NCBI GenBank assembly: GCA_039545315.1 | Contig: BCIM01000002.1 | Location: 1,329,369-1,393,368 of the forward strand | Direction: 5' to 3' | DNA length: 64,000 nt | Source: Kondoa malvinella | Lineage: Eukaryota; Basidiomycota; Agaricostilbomycetes; Agaricostilbales; Kondoaceae | Translations under genes and position numbers: made by a program | Shown: positions 56,938 to 64,000 of the stretch, piece by piece | Layout of the letters: each line of letters opens with the position of its first letter | Numbering within the stretch: position 1 is the first letter of the stretch | Notes under the pieces: model-generated | What the model was told of the DNA's origin: nothing | Databases searched by the model: none | What the model saw: the letters and a program-made list of their open reading frames with translations, nothing else

Positions 56938-59408
56938 TCAGTTGAAGGTGACCTTCTCCGACTTGCGGCCTTCAGTAAGGAGGACGACGGCAAATTCACC
57001 TAGTCCGCATGTCAGTCTGAGTCGTGCATCAACAGAAACGTCACATACCAGAAATCTTCCATCCTGGCTTCTCCTTGTCAAGGTCTTGAGCCTTTCCTTG
57101 AGGAAGACCGACAACGACATCCCTGTGAGACTACATGAGCATGCATCGAGTACGCAAGGTGGATCAGACATACGACTTGATGGTACGGAGAGATAAGACA
57201 GGCGGGCAACCGGGCTCGGAAGCGAGAGGACCAATGGCTTGCTCGAACGACGTCTCGGGTGGAGCTTGGCAATCGTAGGTCCTGTAAGCGAGACATTTTG
57301 TAAATTGCTAACAATCAACAAAAGGGAACACTTACAGCTTGCGATGGTTCAAGTCACCCTTGAAGATGACCAGGTCGGCATCAGAAAGGTGAAGGAATAG
57401 ATCAGGTGCTTCAGTCTTCAAATCCCACTACGATTGCCAAAGGTCAGAACAAGGAGCCGCACAATCAATAGTACTTACGAAGGTGTAACCAGTGCACCAG
57501 CTGAACATTGAATCAGCCAAGAATTCAACAGCTCGGGTTGTCGACTTACAAGGGATGTTGCTCATAGATCCACTTGCCTTCACGCTCATACTGCTTCCAT
57601 CGCTGACCCATCTTGTGCAAAGAAGCCAATTCTTCGTCAGAGGCATCAGGGAACAGATGACCGTAAACCATCGAGTTCAAGAGCCAATCCCAATCTTTAC
57701 GAGTGACATCGGACTGATAATCGATCAGCAAAGCAAGAAGATGCTGCGGGCCAAAGACTTACCACAAACCAGGCAAAGCGTTTACCGTGGAAGCGAACTT
57801 GGTTGGCCAAACCGGATTGTATGAGCCAGTCGGCGTAAACACAATCACAGTACAATTCTGTCATAGCATTTTGCATCAGACTTTTTCACGTCAAGGATCA
57901 TAGCTGGACTCACCGAAACCAGCATTGTCGAGGACAAAGTCAATGCGTCCACCCTTCATCGGGCCAACGAGATCCCAGAGCTTGTGAAGGTCGTTACCGA
58001 GAATGTTCTTTTCCGTGTCTGCGAGATGTTCACCACCGGTAGATTGAAGCTTCTTGATGTCTTCTTCGGTCATATTGATCAACAAGGACAAGTCGGTGGC
58101 TGTACATTCACGCCCCAAACTCAGCTGCGTACAGCAGATGCAGGTGTGACAACGTACAGTTACCCCACAAGCAGACTTGAGTCAATTCGTGGAAGAGCAA
58201 CTTGCGAGCTTCCTCCTTGTCAGTCTCGTTCGCCGCGTCGCCATACTTGAAGAGCTCTCCGAATCGAGTAGAGAGTTCAAAGACGGCAGTGGAAGAGCGG
58301 GCGAAAGTGTCGCATTTTTGTCTCTGCTCTAGATATCAGTCTGTGTACAGATGAACAAAGTATAAAAACTACGAAGAAGACATCGTAGTCTTTCCAGAAC
58401 TTGGATGTGCTGAAAGCCTCATGTAACCTGTCAGGAATATCGCTATATCAGTCTGAATCAGACTAGCAGCCGTCGTCTTGACCTTCTGTACTTGTAAGCC
58501 TCTGCGAACACTGCACGAGTCGCAAGAACGATGAGCAAGCCAATTCACAGGTGGGGAGTTAACACGAACGCCATGGACTATTCATGAAGTCTTTTCCTCG
58601 GAAATACTTGGCAATTTCTAGATTTCGTCTTATCAACATCTAGACACAGCATCACGGGTGATAAACGTACCCTTGTTCCAGAGAGGAATGTCTCCTTCAC
58701 CGTCATCAATGATAGGACGAAGCTTGCCTATCGGACAATATCAGTAGAAGTTTTTAGGTTTAGCGGGAAGACTGACTGTTGTTGGACAGATCTTGCATCA
58801 AAGTGTGCATCCTCTCGATACATTTGACCAAGTCGACAATGACTTCCTCTTCGGATTGCTCGTTCAAAGTGCGGACAGTGTCGTCAATAGCCTTGCCCAA
58901 AATGGTTGGCAGACGTTTGCCCATAGTAGCGTGTCTGTGCGAGATTACATAAGCACCGCATCGCGTAGGGAGCTTGAATGGAACTCACGCGAATGAATAC
59001 TCATGCTGTTAATATATTTTGTGTGTCAGAATGAAGAAATGTTTTCCTTCAACAGAGCGGCTTACGTATCCTCTATCAAAACGATCTACGCGTGAGTCAG
59101 GACAGTGACAAGAGGACTGAGACGAACCTGTAAGCTGGCCAAGGACTACAAGCAACCCCGAAGTCAGCTTCTCGACCTTCTCACATCAGCGAAACGACGC
59201 TCACGGGTTGTTTGGGTTGATCTTTGATGGGGTCAACTGACCAGAAGGAGTAAAGCTTTGCTGCTTGGGAGGGAGATTGCCCAAGTTGAGCCTGTGTTGA
59301 TGAAAACGCCGCGCCGACCAAATAAGCCCAAATAGCAAAGCAGAGACAGGGAAGAGGGGCCTACAGAGTCTTTTTGATGCTCACACCGGGTGCTTTCTGT
59401 TCTGCCAT
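56938..59408 (-). CDS. ARMT1/DUF89-type damage-control phosphatase
   Basis: Family members are metal-dependent phosphatases acting on damaged phosphometabolites (such as sugar phosphates); human ARMT1 was also reported as a carboxyl methyltransferase. Conserved blocks: MGKRLPTILGKAIDDTVRTL, VFAEAYKYRRLHEAF, a helical segment ATDLSLLINMTEEDIKKL, IDFVLDNAGF (metal-site Asp-Asn), TRKDWDWLLNSM, LVIFKGDLNHRKLTYD (the second hallmark) and PPVLSLRTIKSYVLVGL, ending in GRKSEKVTFN. The N-terminus is built from microexons of 18, 20 and 17 nt (59128-59145, 59066-59085, 58989-59005). With a first exon ATG at 59408 they give MAEQKAP-VLGQLT-DRFDRGY-HEYSFAHATMGKR. The first intron would be about 240 nt. The first-exon assignment is the least certain part. 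About ten introns. Confidence 0.87.
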
Positions 59409-59551
59409 CGTTGCGCAAGGAAATTCTCTATGCGACGAAGTGACGGGTCAGGATCAAGAAGCAAGTCGCGAATAAAGCAAAGTGTTGGGACAGACGTACT
59501 GGTCTCTGCGGTGATCGCTGCGGAGTGAACAGGAGACAGCTGTGTGGTGGG

Positions 59552-59785
59552 TCAAGAGCAAGAAGCAGCGGCACACTCTAGATGCGACAACAACGTGGTC
59601 CAAGTGCCCTTCTGAGAATTCGCATTCTCACACAAAGGGCACTTTCTGAACAGGCCTCGAACACCTCTCATACTGTACCTACCGCTCACACAGAGACCGC
59701 TGGCCATCGATCCTCCATCGATCACCTGAAGCGCGGCCTCATCAAGCATCTTTGTTGAGAATCCGTCAGAAGACCATTCCGTCAT
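59552..59785 (-). CDS. Small ORF of 77 codons, doubtful
   Basis: A real ATG at 59785 opens 77 codons ending in a Cys-rich tail (FRKCPLCENANSQKG then HLECAAASCS). The C-x2-C and H-x2-C spacing could form a single small zinc site. It sits between the ARMT1 start and the JmjC stop, so it could also be leader or trailer sequence. I recognise no family. Confidence 0.25.
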   Translation of the reverse strand: MTEWSSDGFSTKMLDEAALQVIDGGSMASGLCVSGRYSMRGVRGLFRKCPLCENANSQKGTWTTLLSHLECAAASCS

Positions 59786-59860
59786 TCACCAGGAGCAAGA
59801 GTAGCTTACCGTGCCCCCGATCCTCTTGCCTCCACCTAACACATCTCTGCCCGAGATCAC

Positions 59861-60721
59861 TCATCTTGTCATATGCCAAAATCCCAACCCAGCATTCCAT
59901 CCACCCTTTTTCCCATCCAGCATAACATTCTCAACCCTATGCCACCACCTATTCGGCACATAAAGCATCTCACCCTTCTTCAAGACACAAACTAGCGCTT
60001 TATCCTTCAAATCTTCATTCCCGCTCACTTGATCTTGGTCATGCAAATTGAATTCTAGATCAGATGTATTGCGTTGCCCTGATCCGCCGAGTTGTAAATC
60101 AGGAGGGAATAAAAGGAAATGTTTCGCTGCTTCAGGTGAAGAAGAATCAACTAGTTCAAAGAGGTTTGCAGTGGGGTCGAAATGCAAGGGCGTTACCTGT
60201 TTATGCTCAGACGAGGTAGATGATTCTAGAACGGACGTACTGCGCCTGTCGGGCCTAGGAAGAGAGAAGCTTGATACAAGTCGACAGATTGCGACTTGAT
60301 AGACTCTTCGAAGAAAGATGGTGCAGCGAGTTCTGCCTTCAACTCCGGTATCTACCTAACACATCAGCGTCGCCCCTCCCAGGCAGATGGCAGATAGACA
60401 GACGTCGTGTATGAGGTTACTCTGAGCGAGGTACATCTGCTTACCGCCGACAGTCGAGTTACCATCTTGCAGCCAATCAAGATACGCAGATAAAGGAATG
60501 GACACTTTCTCGAACGCTTCTTTATCATTGTAGCGTCCAAGCTCGACATCAACGAAACGATCTTTCACTGAACGGAGAAGTTTGAACAGATCTAGTCTAG
60601 GAGGAGCTGCCGCATTCCGAGATAGGTGTAGAGGTACAGCCTTGGAATCATGAGAGAGTCTCTTGAATGCATTTGCTGTCAGACTTTCAATGCGCTTGAC
60701 TGAAGCAGGACGAAAGCGCAT
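59861..60721 (-). CDS. JmjC/cupin_8-domain protein (2-oxoglutarate oxygenase family)
   Basis: A putative Fe(II)/2-oxoglutarate-dependent hydroxylase of the small JmjC group (JMJD5/JMJD7/TYW5-like). Reading on the minus strand: RFVDVELGRYNDKEAFEKVS, IPLSAYLDWLQDGNSTVGGK, MYLAQSNLI, then after an intron IPELKAELAAPSFFEESI and VDLYQASLFLGPTGA. Another intron leads to TPLHFDPTANLFELVDSS. The metal triad is H-x-D in LHFDP plus the His of VPNRWWHRVENV; all three are present. The protein ends GLGFWHMTR. I take the ATG at 60721 (MRFRPASVKRIESL). The frame is open ~85 bases upstream without an ATG, so another 5' exon is possible. Length about 250 aa, typical for the small cupin-8 proteins. Substrate unknown. 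Confidence 0.85.
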
Positions 60722-60912
60722 TACATTGTTGGTCGAGGCGGAACAAGTGACGAAAGGCGAGAGGGCCAGCACGACACGCAACTCAGTCTGATGATGGTAT
60801 ATCAATGCACAAAAGAGATTCGGCAGTACTACATGAAGCGCATCTCGAATAAAGCCTCCTTCGAAACAGCTCTTGGTTCACGTCCGGTCAGAAGTGTCGA
60901 TTTCGACATTGC

Positions 60913-61884
60913 TCAATATGCTGAGCGACTGGTACAGCTGTCAGCTTGCAAACATAGAAGTGAATCGAGACTTACTCCCAGGACGGATCTTGCAGGAAAG
61001 CACAAAGGACCTTGCTGCCAGTCTGTGCACAGAAGAAGCCTTGTTACTACCAGAGCAGAAAGAGGAGAGCAAGCGCACCTGAAGTAACGGATGACCAGCA
61101 ACTATCTGTAGGAAGCGCTCTAGACCTTCCCTCCTCGACTCGATCACTTCATCGGTGAATCTAGTTATTGACGTTCTCAATATCAGTGCTAACATTTAGA
61201 GCGGGTAAGAAGGGGGGCGCACCTGTTCGTGAAAACCTTGCCAGGCAGAGGCGGTATGTTCACACGAGTGGTTTCTCGTTCAAGCACATCCCGAAAAGCT
61301 TCAAAGTCAGAGCTGCACGATGATGAGTCCGACCGCATCAGTCCTGCAGGGCTGATAGTGCGGACCGCCACGTACTATCGTCTCCTCACACAAGAGTAGC
61401 GTACTTTAAAAGCTGGAATGTTCGTCCGGCAGATAATTTCATAGTCTGTGTACATCTTGCGTCCAAAGTCTGCCAAAGCGGAATGAGTCCATCAGATAAC
61501 TCTGATGCAGGCTCACTATCGACTGACCATGTGTCCTTGGATCCCTCACTTCGATTTCCAAAACACTTTCTGGGGCAGCATACATCTCCTGTGCATCGGC
61601 GACAAGATAACTCACTGAAAGCGACAGAGTATGACGCAGTTACGCACATCAATAGTCTGCGATCTAACCATTTCCCGCTGCCCTTCATTTGGCCCAGAAG
61701 TCGACGCCTCATTATCGATGAACTGAGCTCTGGAACTAGCTACTCGATCTGCTGCTTCTCTATCGCGCTGCTGTGAAGATTGAGAAGAGAAGGAAGCCCA
61801 TGGTGAGGCTGAAGTGTAGGAAGGTGAGCGAACAAAGGGAGAGATGCCGGAGGTGGGTGCGACGGTGCGATCTGTCTCGGCCAT
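60913..61884 (-). CDS. SNX3: Sorting nexin Snx3/Grd19
   Basis: A PX-domain adaptor that binds PI3P on endosomes and sorts retromer cargo. The start at 61884 ([17 protein letters not shown]) opens a disordered ~85-residue N-terminus. Splicing gives [20 protein letters not shown] and [19 protein letters not shown]. Then [15 protein letters not shown] joins across a GTACGT...TGCAG intron to [20 protein letters not shown], with the R-R-Y-S-D-F phosphoinositide-binding core intact. Next are [31 protein letters not shown] and AGHPLLQ. The penultimate exon reads [16 protein letters not shown] consensus GTAAGT at the apparent stop suggests a last exon (DCTSRSAY) ending at 60913; otherwise the protein stops after SWE about 60 bases earlier. 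Divergent from the TFIIIC gene. Confidence 0.92.
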
Positions 61885-62471
61885 GTTGATGTGCTACAAT
61901 GTACTGTATAAGGACTGTGCATACCACACCGACTGTAAGCCAGGATCAGCTGGCTACCGCGAAATGAACGCACGGTCGAGTGACGCTGTGAGTCAGATGT
62001 GCAAGACTTTGGCGAATGCTGAAGCACGTGAGGTCGACAGGTACTTATTGCAAGTATAAGAAGGCCGATCCAACAAGGCGCTGCTGTATAACTTGACGCT
62101 TTCGAGAGTGGAGAGAGGGGAGCTTCGTGCGTTATATCGGCAAGGAGTCTCTGCTGGATTCGCTTCTCGCTTCAAGACGCTTGATGGGCCTTGTATATTC
62201 AAGTCGCGGCAGACTGTGATGATGGTGCTACCTAGGCAAGTTGAGGGACTTGTAATTTGGCAGCTCAGCTTGACCACTTCGGACCATTCGCCGCCCTCAA
62301 GACCCTGTCAAGCAAAAGCTTCACGCAGACTGCCCAGCTGTGTTTATATACCCACGCGCAAGCCTGGTGATGCCCTGCCCTACCTCGAAATTACAGCTGT
62401 GAAAGAAGTTCTGCCCGCTGGAAGCACCTCTTGCCTAAAACCCTCAACTACACTACAAGAAGCCGCTCAAC
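61885..62471. promoter_or_regulatory. Divergent intergenic region, SNX3 / TFC3
   Basis: A 587-base divergent spacer holding both promoters. A candidate small spliced gene on the + strand inside it is listed separately with low confidence. No specific regulatory motif was recognised. Confidence 0.35.
61964..62219 (+). CDS. Candidate small two-exon gene, low confidence
   Basis: From the ATG at 61964 the frame reads MNARSSDAVSQMCKTLANAE and AREVDRYLLQ. It is followed by a GTATAAG donor and, 57 nt later, an AG acceptor. The joined second exon reads WREGSFVRYIGKESLLDSLL and ends GLVYSSRGRL at 62219. The predicted ~67-residue product is mostly helical. I recognise no family. Two in-frame ATGs lie upstream at 61883 and 61889. 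The same stretch is open in another frame on the + strand (62093-62503), so this model is only one of several. Confidence 0.2.
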
Positions 62472-64000
62472 ATGTTCGACGCACTCATAGGGCATGTCAT
62501 TGATGAGCTCGCCATGTCAGGAGACGACGGTAAGCTTCCCACTCGAAATCTTTCACGACTCGGCCATACTTGTCTCTCTTCGCCCTCAATCTTCTGCATT
62601 CCTGTACGCAGCTATTTTACGCGCTCTGTCACGTCATGTCTATATGCCTTCCCGCGACGCAATTTGCCTTCGCAAAATCAAAACAATCATTCTGCTATAC
62701 TGGACCCGCTTTCGAGTCCCAATATCTGCAGTACCAATTATTGTAAAGACACATTCTTATCATCACGCTCTTCTGATACACAGGCGTCTCTCCGCACATC
62801 CTCACTGACTTGATCACCGATTTTTACTCGTCTCATGCAAGTCCGCAAAACGTCGATCAAGCTTTTGTCCAATTCGTCTGGTCCCAACTGACTCAGCTGC
62901 CCAACGTCCAAGTCGGTTCATTGCAAGATGCACCAGAACCTGGATCAGTAGCATCGGAAGAAGAAGTCGCTCAACCAAAAGGCAAGCGCAAAAGCAAGAC
63001 AGCGGCTAAAGCGAACAAGCTGGGTGATGGAAGGAAACCGGGCAAGTCAAAAGTCTTTGTTGCTGCACAAGAACCAGACGAAGCTGGAAGCAGCGGGTGG
63101 AAGTCGATGGATGCTTTGGTTGCGCGTTTTGGCAACAAGCTTCGTCTAGCTGTTGATAAAGAGACGGCTTGGGTATCACTCACGGGTAGTCATGCCAGAG
63201 TGCGCAAACTTGCCATCCAGCCAATTCTTCTGGCTAATGATTGCCTTTGTTTGCACAGCCAAGCAAATTGACGCCTTACGTCTATGCAATCTTGCAGTCT
63301 ATTGCAGGGGGAAGAGGTGCCGGCGTGACTGTCGTCGACCTTGGCAACGAGTTCTCGCACGATCAGAAGTCGATCTTTCACTTTGTCAAGTCGCTTCTCG
63401 AGCTGAACCTTATGTGAGCGGACTTTTCCATCTGAACATGTATCTGTCTGACATATATGCTCTTGCTCATAGCGTCAAATTCCGTACGGTAGACAAGAAG
63501 CAAACGACCAGTCGATGCATTCACAGACGCTACCTTGACAAGTCACCAGCTTGGTCAGCTCACATCGCTACCGACGCATCAGCCGCTGTCGAAGCTGCTG
63601 GAAATGACTCTGATGACGATACCAGCACCATGCTGAAACCACATGATTTCTCGCCTATCAACATGATGCATCTTCACTCAAACGAACCTCTCATTCGCTC
63701 ACGCATCATCTCCGCTCTAAAGAAAAGGCCGGAGCAGCGCATGGTTCATTCTGATGTTATCCACGCTATCAATGTCACTACTATCAGCATCTCTGTCCGC
63801 CGAAAGCTCAATAGCATCATTCTCGCTATGGAGAACGAAGGCATTCTAGCTCGGGTCGGATTACCTTCAGGTCGCAAGACTGGTTCACATGTCTATTCTG
63901 TTGCTCTTGTAGCGCCTCCTGAGGATGCAGAACAAGAAGAGGAACAGATGGTGGAAGGCCAGGCGAATGAGAGCGAAAAGGATGAGCCGACTAGTTCCGT
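62472..64000 (+). CDS. TFC3: TFIIIC B-block-binding subunit (Tfc3/Sfc3-like), 5' part
   Basis: The largest TFIIIC subunit; it recognises the B box of tRNA genes for Pol III. Start at 62472 (MFDALIGHVIDELAMSGDD), then an intron to VSPHILTDLITDFYSSHASP. The next segment is AFVQFVWSQLTQLPNVQVGS, a basic linker (KGKRKSKTAAKANK), then LVARFGNKLRLAVDKETAWV. The B-block winged-helix region reads PYVYAILQSIAGGRGAGVTV, VDLGNEFSHDQKSIFHFVKS and LLELNLIVKFRTVDKKQT. A second winged-helix-like stretch is RSRIISALKKRPEQRMVHSD, SVRRKLNSIILAMENEGI and LARVGLPSGRKTGSHVYSV. The gene runs off the window at 64000 in an acidic linker. The family assignment rests on the B-block region and N-terminal order; most of the protein lies outside. 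Confidence 0.82.

Noticed and set aside
62093..62503. 136-codon + frame upstream of TFC3
   Set aside because: It overlaps the TFC3 start in another frame, has no family motif and competes with another possible small-gene model. Composition alone does not support it.

Overview
The window is a gene-dense piece of a fungal nuclear chromosome. Almost every gene is split by short GT-AG introns, mostly about 40-60 nt and often with phase-shifting boundaries. The gene content (Elongin A, a TOPORS-type RING ligase, Med27, Coq11, Erg2, Cdc24, Pom1-like DYRK, Zap1-like and Swi5/Ace2-like factors) fits Basidiomycota, probably a small-genome yeast-like or dimorphic lineage. I cannot fix the genus. No tRNA, rRNA, transposon, CRISPR array or telomeric repeat was seen.

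Layout. 0.4-5.7 kb: a secreted GH18 chitinase (+), an Air1/2-type zinc-knuckle protein (-) and a Ser-rich orphan (+). 6.1-11.9 kb, all (-): ELP3, a PD-(D/E)XK-like plus kinase fusion, and a DapA-family aldolase. 12.2-23.7 kb, all (+): Elongin A, a very long Pom1/DYRK kinase, a TOPORS-like E3 ligase, and an unrecognised protein with a possible Cys/His hydrolase core. 23.7-27.8 kb (-): a T5orf172/GIY-YIG protein and a Dal5-type MFS transporter. 28.4-33.2 kb: a Zap1-like zinc-finger factor (+) convergent with a Swi5/Ace2-like factor (-). 33.8-37.1 kb: COQ11 (+), ERG2 (-), MED27 (+). 37.3-44.4 kb (-): CDC24 and a rhodanese/dual-specificity phosphatase. 45.3-56.5 kb (+): a Barentsz-like protein and the ATR/Mec1 checkpoint kinase. 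56.9-61.9 kb (-): an ARMT1-type DUF89 phosphatase, a doubtful small ORF, a JmjC/cupin protein and SNX3. 62.5 kb to the end (+): the 5' part of the TFIIIC B-block-binding subunit.

Most genes are housekeeping and unrelated neighbours. Several act in cell polarity and morphogenesis (DYRK kinase, Cdc24, Ace2-like factor, MAPK-phosphatase-like protein, chitinase), but they are not adjacent and I do not claim a cluster. The most unusual items are the nuclease-kinase fusion, the Cys/His orphan at 22.8-23.7 kb, chains of 14-20 nt microexons, one GC-AG intron and one zinc-finger splice junction that has no canonical solution preserving the finger.

CDS ends below include introns. Boundaries come from reading frames, splice motifs and family conservation, without transcript evidence.
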